This document shows, in pieces, positions 1 to 11,699 of a DNA stretch of 64,000 nucleotides. The position numbers were made by a program, and so were the translations under genes. Position 1 is the stretch's first letter. The number at the start of each line of letters is the position of its first letter. Origin of the DNA: Gonatopus flavifemur. Its lineage: Eukaryota; Arthropoda; Insecta; Hymenoptera; Dryinidae. Under the pieces are notes generated by a model that made no database searches, had not been told where the DNA came from, and saw nothing but the letters and a program-made list of their open reading frames with translations. The stretch is from contig JAFFJZ010000054.1 in NCBI GenBank assembly GCA_018340375.1, forward strand, positions 496,001 through 560,000, written 5' to 3'.

Positions 1-100
1 CAAAATATCTGTACATGTACTGGAATATCCATATTCCAGTACTAGCACTGGAAATTTCCAGTCCAGTTGCACAGTAAATTTCCAGTTTTTTTTTACAGTG
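1..100. repeat. Right end of a TA-flanked MITE cut by the window edge
   Basis: The segment ends in TTTTTTTTTACAGTG followed by TA. Its reverse complement, CACTGTAAAAA, is the same terminal motif as the complete 150-bp MITE at 36,993-37,142. Short palindromes (TGGAATATCCATATTCCA, CTGGAAATTTCCAG) lie inside. The left end is outside the window. Confidence 0.45.
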
Positions 101-840
101 TACTGACAGACACTCTACAGACGGACACGAAACCAAAGTTGTTCCTCGAGTTCTGAGAAGCATTTTGGGGTAAGAAATTTTCGTTTTGGAGACAAAAAAT
201 TTTTCGACCCTCCGAAACAATCACTAAGCTTCCTCTTAACGAGGAAGCGAAATCATATGTTCTTGGAGTTTGAGTTGTTTATGGAAACGAGAAGACAATT
301 TAAACTCATAAAATCCGACGAATCATCGTTAATTATCTTTTCGAGTCAACCCTTTGTAACTTTTTGCAACTGAAAACATCAATCAAAGAGTGTACTGCAA
401 GATTTTGGATCTTCACCAGCTGAGTAATTCGTTATTTGATCATTAATTCGTTTCAATGAAACGATTTGAACTTCAACATCATGGAATCATTGCATATTTT
501 CAAATTAGAAGCTCCGCGCAAGACCTTTTTAGCAATTTTAGTCCATTCAATGAAGAATATGTTCTGGTTGATATCCTTAATTGTATCATTCAAGTCAATC
601 AGTAACTACGAGGAAACAAAAATATCCTTCACAAATCAAATTTTATGAAAGTCATCTTCACTATAAACAATTTTTTTGGGAAATTTTATGAATATAAAGT
701 ATATGAAGTAATCCACACATATATGGTCAGAGAATTCACCTCAAATACTTGAGAAAACCCTATGAATTGACTGCAGGAATCCCAAATAGTAATTTTCATA
801 TATTGTTTTTGCGAAAATTCATATACTGCTGTGTCCAAAA
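101..840. other. No recognisable feature
   Basis: AT-rich sequence. The short open frames (for example 466-648) have no recognisable motif and look like chance. Confidence 0.6.
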
Positions 841-952
841 AGTAAGGTGACATACCATGTATGATGAAAAATCATTACTTATTCTCCCAAATCAAGTTCA
901 TTGCCTTCAAACTAATCCCTCCGGATATAATGCACTCATGCCAACGGATTTT

Positions 953-1591
953 TCAATCTTCGGAACAGTTGTGGAAGTCGATTTCCGGGATAACCTTCAA
1001 CTCTCTCTCTCTCTCTATCTCGACTCTCTCGATCTCCTCTATCGACTCAAAACGGTGTCCCCGGAGCGATCTTTTGAGTTTGTTGAGTGGCCACAGGTCG
1101 CCCGATGCCGAATTGAATGATTGTGGAACGTTATGAGTCGAGTTTTTTGTGAACTGGTCACGAAAAATCAATACAGTGCGAGACGGTGCATTGTCATGGT
1201 GCGAAAACCGAGCATTCGAGATGGTATTGACTGATGCTTTTGAAATTCCAACATCATCAACAAGATCTCTGATTGTCAATCAACGATTTACAAGCACCAA
1301 ATTTTCGATTTTATGGACGTGAGTTTCGTCAGTTGAGGTTGATGGTCGACCGGGACGTTCTTCGTCTTCGACACGTTCTTGACCTTTTGAGAACTCTTTA
1401 TACCACTCGTAAGCATTTTTCTTCAACATCGTTGCATCACCAAAGGCTTCCTGCACTATCCTCAACAAATCAGTAGCAGAAAATTCATTCCGCAAACGAA
1501 ATCTAATGCAAATTCTCTGCTCAACAAATGCAGAAATTATGAAGATCGAAAAATTCAATTTTAGCAGCTGACAAAACGAAGCGTATCTCAA
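953..1591 (-). pseudogene. mariner-type transposase, internally deleted and with a stop
   Basis: The first part, read from 1,591 on the minus strand, carries the mariner helix-turn-helix region (AFGDATMLKKNAYEWYKEF, then a GRPSTS linker). An in-frame TGA follows at 1,272-1,274, where relatives have Arg. The next part begins with LTIRDLVDDVGISKASV and then jumps to the end of the catalytic domain (FSHHDNAPSRT, then NKLKRSLRGHRFESIEEI). The whole central catalytic region with the first Asp is missing, and the third Asp region is degraded. Mariner transposases are about 345 aa, so over a third is lost. The sequence TGTGTCCAAAAAGTAAGGTG near 833 may be one terminus. It can make no functional enzyme. 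Confidence 0.8.
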
Positions 1592-1653
1592 ACATTATTG
1601 CATATTCAGATGTGACCCTTGGCAAGGATATCGGAGACAGTCCTCATCAACGG

Positions 1654-2083
1654 CATCATCATGGAGTAATCAGTCTTATGACTGTTATTCTGGAATCCTC
1701 CAACCCTGTCTATGATGCGCCGAACGCTTGATTTCTACATATTTACGACAACCCTTATCTTGTATAAGTCGCTTCATTTACCTCAATCTAGGTCTACCTT
1801 TGCGAGTTTAACGCTTCATTTTTCCTTTCAATATTGTTTTCAATAAACTATCATTCCCTCATGTGTGCCCTATCAGATTACTTCTTCTTCTCACGACATG
1901 TTTCAAAAGACTTCTTTTTTCATTTACCTTTCCAAGTACTTCTCCATTTTTCACTTTCTCCATCCAGATTATTCCCAGCATCCTTCTATAACACCACATT
2001 TCAAAAGCTTCAAGTCTTCGTTGGTCTGTTTTTCAAATTGTCCACGTTCCGCAACCATATAATGCTGTGCTCCAAACGTAACT
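1654..2083 (-). pseudogene. 3' end of an RTE-like LINE, 5' truncated
   Basis: The reverse complement matches the last part of the full-length retrotransposon at 26,098-29,437, from the post-RT segment TYVWSTALYGCETWT down to the 3' tail (GACTGATTACTCCATGATGATG). It carries frame breaks, so it is dead. The 5' truncation with an intact 3' end is what target-primed reverse transcription usually leaves. No target duplication could be recognised. Confidence 0.75.
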
Positions 2084-2259
2084 CAGTCAACCCTAAGTTC
2101 TTGAAGATGAATATAAGATATCCGATGGAAGAAACCTTCAAGATATGTCTAAAAGATGTCTTATAGATGTATACCAAAAATCTTCAGAAAGATATCTTAT
2201 AGATTAGGGTGTTTCAAAAAAAAAAAATTTTGATTTTTCAACGGGAACCTCCGTTTAGG

Positions 2260-3954
2260 CAGTGCCGGATTTACCCATGGTGGGGCCCCTAGGCGGAATT
2301 TCGTGGCGGGCCCATGTAAGGCGACCGATTTCCAAACATTGAGGTTCTTTGAAATAAGAACAGTGTAACTTTCTTAATCCATTCCATAGAAATTAAGAGA
2401 TGTGGAATGAAATTCCGAAAAATGAAAAAACGTACTGATAATCAAAAAGTATTGAAATTCAATTCTTCTCAATACTATTTTCACTACAGTGGGTTGCCAA
2501 ATTGTTAGGCCACAGTTGAGATTATTGAGATTACTCCAAAGTTGAATATCTCAGTGAAAAATTATCGTAAGGAAACAAATGAATACGCAATTTCAAGGGC
2601 AAAGTCTACTCTTTGAGTATCTCTTTGGTCTATCATGTTTGTCCGACAACCTACATCGCATTAAGTATGAGCATTTTGGTCGATATTTCCTCAGTTTTTC
2701 AAACAGAAGGAGCTCGCAGGAAGATTGAAACATGGAAACACGAAAATAAACATTTTGTAGAGAATTTCCTCAGCCCCAAAACGCTTTTTTTATTTTCCTG
2801 GTAGAGTCATTTTCAGCGGAGTTATGTCATGTTTTATGACTTGTAATTTTGAGACGGTTAAGGGGACAAAAAATTTCCTTGGAGGAAAAAGTTTAGTTTT
2901 GCTATGTATTATACGAAAAAAAATACTTCGAGAGGTTTTTGATTGCTTTCAAAAGTATTTGCTGCGTATAATACATCTTAGAACAAATCTTTTTCTTTCA
3001 TGGAGATTTTTTCCCCCCTCTACCGTCTCCAAATTACAAGTCATAAAACATGACATAACTCCGCTAAAAATGACTCTACTAAGAAGATAAAAAAAGCGTT
3101 TTGAAGCTGAGGAAATTCTCTACAAAATGTTTATTTTCGTGTTTCCATGTTTTAATCTTCCTGCGAGCTCCTCCTGTTCGAAAAACTGAGGAAATATCGG
3201 CAAAAATGCTCATACTCAATGCAATGTAGGTTGTTGGACAAACATGATAGACCAAAGGGGTCAAATGATGCTCAAAGAGTAGACTTTGCCCTTGGAATTG
3301 CGTATTCATTTGTTCCCTTACGATCATTTTCCACTGAGATATTCAACTCTGGAGTAATCTCAAAAATCTCAACTGTGGGCTAATGATTTGGCAACCCACT
3401 GTATAAGTACTAGGGCTGATACTATTTTTTTCATCAGAAGTGTTATTTTTCTTTATAAAAGAAATAATATTGATCAAGCCAACTCAAATACTCATTGCAA
3501 AAGTAACACGCCCAGAGAGAGTTACCCTGATGAGAAAATTCCACTGAAAATCTCTGAACATTTCACGGATTTTTCACAGAAGAGTTTTCAGAGGTATTCA
3601 TAGTTTTTCAAACAAATCTAGAGTTCTTCGCATTGAGAGAACGCCAGGTTTGGGTTGTTGGTAGCTACAGAAAGAATCACTGACTTCATGTCAAACATAG
3701 CATTTTCTGAGTGTATTCGGAAGTATTATATTCCAATACTTTGAAATACATTTTGTTTACTGGAGAGTGTTGGATTCCTTTGATTTTCAAAACTGTTTCC
3801 GCAGTAAGTATGTGAGTAAGATTATTTTCTTCATGAGGGTTAAGAAATTGGAATTCCGCTTTCTGCAAAACCTGATCAATGAGTGGGGGGGGGGGGGCAA
3901 CCGTGGGGGCCCCTAGGCGGCGCCTAGTCCGCCTCTATGGTAAATTCGGCCCTG
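2260..3954. mobile_element. Non-autonomous hAT-like element with 8-bp target duplication
   Basis: The ends are imperfect inverted repeats, CAGTGCCGGATTTACC and (reverse complement) CAGGGCCGAATTTACC, each followed by a GGGGCCCCTAGGCGG block. CGTTTAGG occurs directly on both sides (2,252-2,259 and 3,955-3,962), an 8-bp duplication typical of hAT elements. The inverted copy of the host repeat at 17.5 kb supplies an uninterrupted paralogous site. There is no transposase gene, and about half the length is a second, nested element. Confidence 0.85.
2487..3401. mobile_element. 915-bp foldback MITE nested in the hAT-like element
   Basis: The termini are CAGTGGGTTGCCAAA and its complement, flanked by TA on both sides (2,485-2,486 and 3,402-3,403), as for Tc1/mariner-type insertions. 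The two halves are long diverged inverted arms (about 2,487-2,850 and 3,010-3,401), so a transcript could fold into one hairpin. The open frames inside it are mirror images of each other and not genes. Confidence 0.85.
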
Positions 3955-5530
3955 CGTTTAGGATACATCCTAAAAGTTACAATGCACCAAGAAAGTAATC
4001 CTCGTCCAACCTGGAGCCAATCGGACAACATTTGGAGGTCGCTACCAATTTTTGAAAGTCATTTTTCAAGATTTTTTTCCTCTGTAGTTACACTCATTTT
4101 TGGGCTTGTATGGAAAACGTTTGAAGCGGTTCCATCACATGCACTTCATCATTTGCGTGGTATTCTTCACTGCTGAATACAAACAAAATGATATCAGAGC
4201 GATCGCACTTGTACTTTCAAACATATACACACTTTTATCCAAAAAATTATATGAAATAGCGTTTTCCCTTTTAAAAAAACTGAATAATTTTTTAACAAAA
4301 TTTTTTGCCGATATTTTTTTTCCCCACGCCTGGGACCTGTATGACAAGGAATTCCACCATTAGGACCGATAATGAATCTTCTGGCGGACGCTAAAAATCA
4401 GAATAGGAATGGAAATCATATTTTTCCCATTTGCAACTTGAATGAATATCAAAAAATCATTTTCTTTCTCGATATATCATCATTTTTACATGAATATGAA
4501 TGTTAGTAAGACGTTGTAGTAATATCACAAACGAACATGCTTCGATGATCATGTAATATTGTTGGAATGTGCTTAAAAGAATGAACATTTGATTTTTCAA
4601 CGGGATTATCTCATTCAAGTTTTCCTACTTGACAAAAATAACATAATCTCACCCTGGAGCCAATATGACAATATCACTAGTCTGCAAAAAAATGAAATCT
4701 TTCGCTCCTTTGCAACTGATGATCATTTGCTCAAGTAATTTGCTGCGTAGAATCCGAATCCGGAGGCAGAATTGGGCTATCACGTCAGGATTTTGAGATA
4801 TTCAAGGGTGTATACTCGAAACATGCGTTTTTTTTGCTATTTTTGAGGTTATGTACAGGGCGCACAAAATTTTTTTGGTCCTTTATTCTAATTGTATCAT
4901 TTAGTACTACTCTTACTCTTCAAAATCAGCTATTGATCGATCACCTACAATTCTTTCTTGCAGAGTTACGACCATTTGAAATTCTGGAATATATGCCCAA
5001 GATTGTAATATTCCTAGGATCTACTAAGGGTACTGCCAACATGTATGGCAATAAAAATTTAAATTTTCTAATATGATCTTCTTACTCAGCGACTAGATAA
5101 ACTTTCAAGCTTGGAATTACTAGTACAAATATTCAAGGAAAATTTGCCCCTAAAATAATATATTTCTCAAAGGGTTGATAATGTGAATATGTCGGGACGT
5201 ATTTGATAATTTAGAATGATCGTAACTTTACGAAAACAAATCGGAGATGATTTATTCTTCTCCTCCTTATTGTTATGCATGAAAATGTTATATTTGAATC
5301 TCTTGAATCCAAATTTAACGTGAAAGAATAGGCAACGCATATAATCTTCATGTAATGTACATTTGTTTTTAAAAAACCTGATTTTTGCTTACAAATTATG
5401 GAGTAGTTAGCACGAGAAAATTCTTGTAATGATAACAATAATTTCGAAAAAGTTATAATGTTCAATACATCAAGCAGCAAAATCAGATTTTGAAGTATAA
5501 TCTCAGCAGTGATCAAAACATAATTCAGGG

Positions 5531-7201
5531 TTACTTCGTGTTTTTTTTTCTTTTCAATCGATCAATTGGAGTTTCGCGTCGAATTGACCAACAAAAGTCG
5601 GCAAGCATTCCTTCAGACCATTTTCCATTGTAACGCCTTTCTATATTCAATATGTCTTGGTGGAACCTTTCACCATGTTCATCTGATACGGCACCAAGAT
5701 TTTCAGGAAAGAAGTCCAAGTGCGAGTCCAAGAAATGGATTTTGAGAGACATGTTGCATTTCAGAGCTTTATAAGTATAAAGGAGTTCTTCAATGATTTT
5801 GTGATAGTTATCAGCCTTCTTGTTTCCGAGGAAACCATGACACACATCTGTAAAAGCGGTCCATGCTCTTTTTTCTGCTTTATTCAAGGTCGTATTGAAG
5901 ACTTCATCCTTCATGAGTTCTCGGATTTGTGGACCCACAAAAATCCCTTCTTTTAATTTCGCATCACTGATGTGGGGAAATTTTGTCTCAAGGTATTGAA
6001 AGCCTCCACCATCCTTATTCATAGCTCTAACAAAATTTTTCATAAGACCTAGCTTTATATGAAGTGGTGGAAGAAAAATTTTTTCATTCGGCACTCAAGG
6101 CTCTTCAGACACATTTTCTACTCCAGGTGTTGAACTCGCCTTCCGTGGCCACTTTTTGATTACGTAATGTTTATCTCTGGCGCGACTATCCCATTCACAT
6201 AAAAAACAACAAAATTTGGTATATCCTCCTTGCAATCCAGTGAACATTGTTACAACTTCAAGATCAGCACAAATGTTCCATAGAAATTGTGAATACTTGA
6301 TTTTTTCGAGTATTACCTTCATATTTCCGTAATTTTCTTTCATATTTGTTGCATATGCGAGGGGCACTGATGGGTATCCATTGTCATTATGAAGTAAAAC
6401 AGCTTTCAAACTAATTTTGGATGCATCAATAAAAAGTCGCCAATCTTCAGATTTCTCAGGGAAACCTAGTTCTTGCAGAAGTCCTTCAGCATCATCACAA
6501 AACACTAAATCGCCATCTTTAGTGAAATAACTTGTAAAATCTCCTTGTCTATTACGGAAATATGAGACTCTCGTATGTTTATTCAATAAATTCCATTGTT
6601 GCAATTTCGACCCGAGTAACTGAGCCTTCGATTTTGACAGTCCTAAACCTCGAACAAGATCATTCAAATCAGATTGCTCAAGAAGATGAGGTGCTTTTGA
6701 TGGGCTTGAAGATGAGGAAGTACTCATAAAAGAGTTACTCAATTCAGCCTGTAAACTAGAATTATCATTTTCACTCTCCATGAGTTCATTACTCCTCGGA
6801 GCTACTGGAGGTAAAGAGTCTTCACTATTAAAAACTGGTCTCCTTGCAGAGGGGATGTTTGGATAGATGATTTTGTTCTTATTTTTTTTCGTAAATCCTC
6901 GCGTTCTCGTCATGCAAAAGTAGCAATCGTTTTCATGGTTTTGGGGTTCACTCCAAGTCATTGACATTGTAATTGGCATGGTTTTGTGACTTTCTTCAAG
7001 CCAACCTTTCAATGTTCGTGAGCAACTGTTACAAAATATTTTTGAGAGCCAATTTTTATCTCTCTCATCGATGGGAAATCCAAAATAAAGGTTATACGCT
7101 TCTTTGACCAAAGGAGTTATTGCACTTCGTTGCGATTGTATGGTGAATTCACCACAAATATGACAACAACAGTCTGCAGAATTTATGCGAGTTCGTGACA
7201 T
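5531..7201 (-). pseudogene. Transposase-like protein of CACTA-like element 1, one in-frame TGA
   Basis: One continuous frame of about 556 codons from ATG at 7,201 to 5,531, broken only by TGA at 6,095-6,097 (codon 369). The N-terminal part has three CxxC pairs (C13/C16, C57/C60, C93/C96), probably zinc-binding. A Ser-rich linker and a short helical domain follow (SDLNDLVRGLGLSKSKAQLL). Next come acidic positions in FIDASK (D259) and CADLEVV (D313), a CCFLCEWDSR block (331-340), and after the stop LPPLHIKLGLMKNFV, KEGIFVGPQIREL and GAVSDEHGERFHQD. I know this architecture as an unnamed arthropod/Hydra protein family associated with mobile elements. A DDE-type fold is inference. The paralogue at 54.5 kb keeps the same domain order. 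Confidence 0.75.
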
Positions 7202-7640
7202 TTCATAACCTAAAATAAAATAAAATTTATTATACTCTCATTCGTCAGCCACCAATATCTTCATTTTTTGTTCCGTACCTGAGAAATGACATTAATTCTA
7301 CAGAAAAATCTCTGCAAAACTTACCGATGTAATTGATCTCAAATCTTAACAATTAGCCGACAACTTTCTAACGCACTGACTACCGCGGAAACAAAGCAAA
7401 AACTGCGCAAACGCATATGTACGAGGATAAGAGTAGCGTAGATTTATTTTTTCCCTTTTTTACCATCAGCAAGAAATGATTATTAATTCACCATGAAGAA
7501 GTGTAATGTTGAAACAAAATGCAATCAAATTGAAATGTTAAATCATTCAAACAAATAAGCATTCCACTCATTCTAGGTGTGATAGCAGAGAACAGACAAC
7601 GGGAGGAAATTCGGAACGTCGAAATCTCTATAGTTTTGAT
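7202..7640. other. 5' flank of the transposase-like gene
   Basis: Non-coding, AT-rich DNA between the start of the minus-strand gene and the right terminal modules. No convincing core promoter could be picked out by eye. Confidence 0.5.
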
Positions 7641-8423
7641 CATCTCGTTTGGAGGAGGATTTCGTCGCCAACCAATGGCACCGTTCAATAGCTCATTTTG
7701 GAGGGAAAGAGGAGTATAAAATGATGCAGTTGGAAAGGAAGATCAGAGAAATTTGGTGCGTCCTGTACATACCCTCGAAAATAGCGCAAAAAAAGGCATT
7801 TTCCCAGTCTACACCCTCAAATATTTCCAAATCCTGACGTGATAGCCCAACTCTGACATCGGATTCGGATTCTACGCAGGAAATTACTTCAGGAATTGAT
7901 CACCGTCTGCTAAAGAGCGGAAAATCTCATTTTTTTGCACGCCAGTGTTATCAATCCTTTGAGGAATACATTTTTTTAGTGACAAATTTTCCTTAAACAT
8001 TTGTATTTGAGAGTTTTTCGGGTCGCTGAGTGAGGAGATGATTTCAGAAAATCGAAATTTTCATCCCCATATATCATGGCAGCACACTAAGGAGATCTTA
8101 GGAATATTAACATCTTGGGCATGTATTTCACAACTTCGAATGGTCGTGACTTTGCAAAAAAAAAATCGTAGATGACCGATCAATAGCTCGTTTTGAAGAA
8201 TGAGAGTAGTACTGAATGATCCAATTAGAATAAAGAACCAAAAAAATTTTGTGCACCCTGTACATAACCTCAAAGATAGCAATAAAACGAATTTCTCGAG
8301 TATATACCCTTAAATATCACAAACGTGCTAGCCGAATTCTGCCTCCGGATTCGGATTCTGCGCAGCAAATTACTTCAGGAAATGACAATTTCATCTAAAG
8401 GAAGATTTCGTTGCCGACCAGTG
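7641..8423. repeat. Repeated right-terminal modules of CACTA-like element 1
   Basis: Three successive end-like sequences (GCCAACCAATG at 7,677, CACGCCAGTG at 7,948, CCGACCAGTG at 8,423) separate blocks containing TGCGTCCTGTACATA or a close variant, CCTGACGTGATAGCCCAA and GATTCTACGCAG. The 7,948 end matches the left end at 4,675 better than the outermost one does over its first 35 bases. Confidence 0.65.
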
Positions 8424-8556
8424 TATTCAGAGACAAGCAAAATTCCAAATAACAAATTTATATTGGAATTTTTCCATCTGAAATCATGGGAATTATATAA
8501 TACTTCATCTATTTTCCATTCGGAAATGCTAATAACGGATTCACCACCACGGTCAT

Positions 8557-8960
8557 GCTGCTTGAATATATCAATTAATATGTTGAATAAATACCATGAG
8601 TCAACAATACATAGATACCACCGATTTGCCATTCCCAAATCAATCTAAAGAAAACAGTCAATACAAATTCTTTTTCAATCATGACAATTTACCATCATTG
8701 GACACTTGGCGTGGCCGATAAATGCTTTGGTTTGATACAGATGTTTTCTCAATTGCTAGGTTCAAGCAAACCTTAGATAATCAAAAACCTAAAGAATCGG
8801 CCACGCCAAGTGTCCCATGATGGTAAATTGTCATGATTGAAAAAAAATTTGTATTGACCGTTTTCTTTAGATTGATTTGGGAATGGCAAATCGGTGGTAT
8901 CTATGTATTGTTGACTCATGGTATTTATTCAACATATCAATTGATATATTCAAGTAGCAT
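8557..8960. repeat. Near-perfect long palindrome (about 163-bp arms)
   Basis: The arms 8,557-8,719 and 8,796-8,960 are reverse complements with only a few differences, around a 76-bp loop. Sequence such as ACACTTGGCGTGGCCGAT occurs in mirror image. The open frames in both arms are palindrome shadows. It is probably a foldback element, but I found no clean target duplication. Confidence 0.85.
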
Positions 8961-10192
8961 TTATGCAGTCAAGTGTACTTGGTACTTGATAGTGTTTTCA
9001 GATCTTTTTTCTTCCTCTGATGTTTTTTTTGGCTGATCACATAATATGAGAAAGGAAAATAAAGTTTATCAACAAAATTAGTAAACTGAAATACTTTTGT
9101 AATACTTTTTCATGTGCTTGGCGTTGTTTTTTTTACTTTTTTGGAGTTTTTTTGGGGGGATTTCATCCATTTTTTCAAATGCTCCTCAAGGAGTAATTCA
9201 ATCTTCACATACTGTTTCAGTCCACGGAAAAAAGAAAACAGATGAATTTATCATGTAGGATCACAATGCGTTGCTTCGAGTCTTCAAATCGAAATTTTTA
9301 CAAAATATATTCTGCAATAATATTGGGCTATTACAAGATCTGTGATAACACTCAGTATGCATTGTTCTCCATTGAAGGGCCAATAACGGCATCACGTTTA
9401 TTTCTTAAGTCAATGAGTCTTTGAAGAATTGTGATGATCCAATACATTGTCAATAATGGAAAATCATTGTACTGTCATCTGTAGCGATTCTCATGAACTT
9501 TCTTGTGATTGTTTCATTGTGTGATATATTCAATGTCTACAATGCTGGATATGAAATCGAAATACTTTGTAAAACTGTATTTGGAGAATTGTTTTCAGTT
9601 TGACTTCCAGTTTGAGATAAGGCACACATTATAATAATTAAGAGAATTGATTTTCAGAGAAGTTGGAGTGGTCAAGATGAAAATGATGTCTCTGAGATGA
9701 CATTCAATTACTAAGAAGAGGAAATAATTATAGCCCTTTCGCACAATTCAAGAAATCATGAATATTGTTACGCAATATAATGAGTTGAATGAGATTCACC
9801 AAAAGTGAAATGGCATAATGATGTCATCTTAGACGTCAACAGTATACTAGAATACTTCATATTTCAAAAGAATCCAGAGAATCTATTATAACTTACTTTT
9901 TCTGAAAGGAAACATCTCATGGGATATTCGGTCCAATTGCTGCTATTGATAAATTTCAAGAGGTAATTGTTCAAGACAATCTCAATGTGGATAAATAAAT
10001 GTCTGTAAGGAAATGTGATTTTATTTCTCGATTACTATAACATGAATATTTTTTCCTATTTTCATGATTAAAGACTGTATCATGAATTATGATTTATAAA
10101 TTGAGTTTATGTTCAATTATAAATTCGGCAACAGTGAACTAAATTCTTACGTTAGGTACATTTCAATAATATGTAGATTACTTTGCTTAGCG
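8961..10192. other. No recognisable feature
   Basis: AT-rich DNA with no protein motif, RNA gene or clear repeat. Confidence 0.55.
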
Positions 10193-10412
10193 GAGAGTGG
10201 TTTTACTCTAACCATCTCCCAAGTCAGACCCCCTTATGTTCTTCGGAGACTTTTCATTCAATCAGCTTGTTCGATGTATCCCCGGAGGCATCATTAGGTA
10301 CTGATTATTTGTCAGTAGGTGTGACAAATATCTATGATGATACATCAAGCAAGCTGAATCGTTGACGAAGATAATGGGTCCGGCTTAGACACAGTCCAAA
10401 TTAGACCACTCT
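10193..10412. repeat. Decayed inverted-repeat element
   Basis: AGAGTGGTTTTACTCTAACC and GTCAGAC on the left mirror GTCCAAATTAGACCACTCT on the right, and TCAGCTTGTTCGATGTATC mirrors GATACATCAAGCAAGCTGA. It is probably an old MITE. Confidence 0.6.
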
Positions 10413-10637
10413 CCTCTATTTTTTAAATATGGGTTGGTATTTGATTCAATCCATTAGCTCATCTTCATCCTCAGGGACTTTCTGGATGGTGTCATGGTCA
10501 GGGAATTGCCATGAACCCATCATTTCTTCTGCATCCGCTTGACTGTTCCTATTCGCAAAGACAGTTTAAAAGAGATTTCTGCTGCATTCACTTGACGGTC
10601 TTTATCTGTAAAGAGAATGTAGAGAAAAAAGAATTAT

Positions 10638-10892
10638 ATCATTTTTATCTTCACTTATCTTGGTTTTGGAATGATTAAATTCTCAAATATCATGAATTTT
10701 ATTAAATTGTCATAGAGTATTTTGGGTTGAGAGATTTAGTAACTCTAGGATCCATGAAATGTTCAAAATGTATTCGAAGTGATTCATGATCATTGAAAAG
10801 CAATATTGTATCGAATATCCAAACCATTTGATATTCATGATATTTGAGAATCGAATCATTCCAAAACCAAGATAAGTGAAGATAAAAATGAT
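10638..10892. repeat. Short inverted-repeat element
   Basis: The arms 10,638-10,699 and 10,831-10,892 are near-perfect reverse complements (for example CTTCACTTATCTTGGTTTTG), around a 130-bp centre. It is a likely MITE, with no clear target duplication. Confidence 0.65.
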
Positions 10893-11129
10893 GGTTTGTA
10901 AGAACACGAATATAATCCAGCTTGGATGGAACAACTGAAAAGATGGAACTTTGGAAGAAAACATTCAGAATGAATTGTCACAGCCAGTCAAATCAGTCAA
11001 GTTGACCTGTAGTTGCTCTGCAACAATTTCTATAATCAGAATATTGTATCTGCTCAATTTTCGTCGAGTTGATCCTAAACAGTCTCTCTAATCATTCGTC
11101 GATTGGTCAGTGTAATGTACCTGATGCAA

Positions 11130-11480
11130 AGATTTGTGATATATCCACTGCGCTCCTATCTTTTCTGCATTTTCCTTCAACGCTACCTAATGATCATGGT
11201 AGAATTTAACGTACAGATGTATGGTACATCTACATCCTTTTTGCTTCTCCTTCATCCACCTATGATTCTGTTGGAAGAATCTGATAGTGGTATTATTCAA
11301 TGCAAGGACTGGTATATCTACTGCACTTCTGCCTTTTCTTCATCTTCCTTCCACGCTACCTGATGATATTGATCGTGGTGGTGAGTAAATACAGATGTAT
11401 AGTAAACCTGCATCGTTTCTACTTTTTCTTGATCCACCTGTAATTTTACTCAAAGAATCTAGGGAGATCACTTTGTACAT
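11130..11480. repeat. Two diverged tandem units of about 172 bp
   Basis: The phrase TATATCYACTGCRCTYCT...TTTTCTKCAT...CAACGCTACCTRATGAT occurs twice about 172 bp apart, followed each time by ACAGATGTAT and a CTTGATCCACCT-like stretch. Not coding. Confidence 0.5.
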
Positions 11481-11699
11481 AGTTCATAATTTTGATTCAG
11501 GATGTCATATTTCAGTATACCTGAAGTGCTCGGTGACTAACCTTATTTTCGAATGTTTTTCAAACTTGCTATAATTGAATTTACATTCATTATCTATTCA
11601 CTATTCTGTTTCATTATTTGTTTACGATTCTGATTGCAGAATAGTGGATCCCATTAGAGATTATGGTATATACATTATACTTTTGCCTGTGAAAAAATA

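Larger units (their letters stand above)
2207..4490. repeat. Dispersed repeat R, copy 1, interrupted by a hAT-like element
   Basis: It starts AGGGTGTTTCA and ends near GATATATCATCA. Copy 2 lies in inverted orientation at 17,042-17,607, where the same sequence is uninterrupted (TTTTTCAACGGTAATACATC). In copy 1 that site is split by the element at 2,260-3,954. No coding capacity is recognised. Confidence 0.75.
4675..8423. mobile_element. CACTA-like DNA transposon, element 1
   Basis: The outer termini read CACTAGTCTGCAA and (reverse complement) CACTGGTCGGCAA, and TAT flanks both ends as a 3-bp duplication. The subterminal regions are inverted copies of each other and share blocks such as TATCACGTCAGGATTTTGAG. 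Further right-end-like sequences lie inside at about 7,677 and 7,948. The only gene is the minus-strand one at 5,531-7,201. Its length of 3,749 bp equals that of the related element at 53,550-57,298. The CAC...GTG ends with 3-bp duplications suggest the CACTA/CMC group; this is inference from the termini. Confidence 0.7.

Noticed and set aside
1834..2166. Plus-strand frames as host genes
   Set aside because: They are antisense shadows of the minus-strand RTE-like fragment, matching the antisense shadow frames of the full-length copy.
6095..6097. TGA read as selenocysteine in the CACTA-like gene
   Set aside because: No reason for Sec in this family, the paralogue lacks it at the matching place, and simple mutation is enough.
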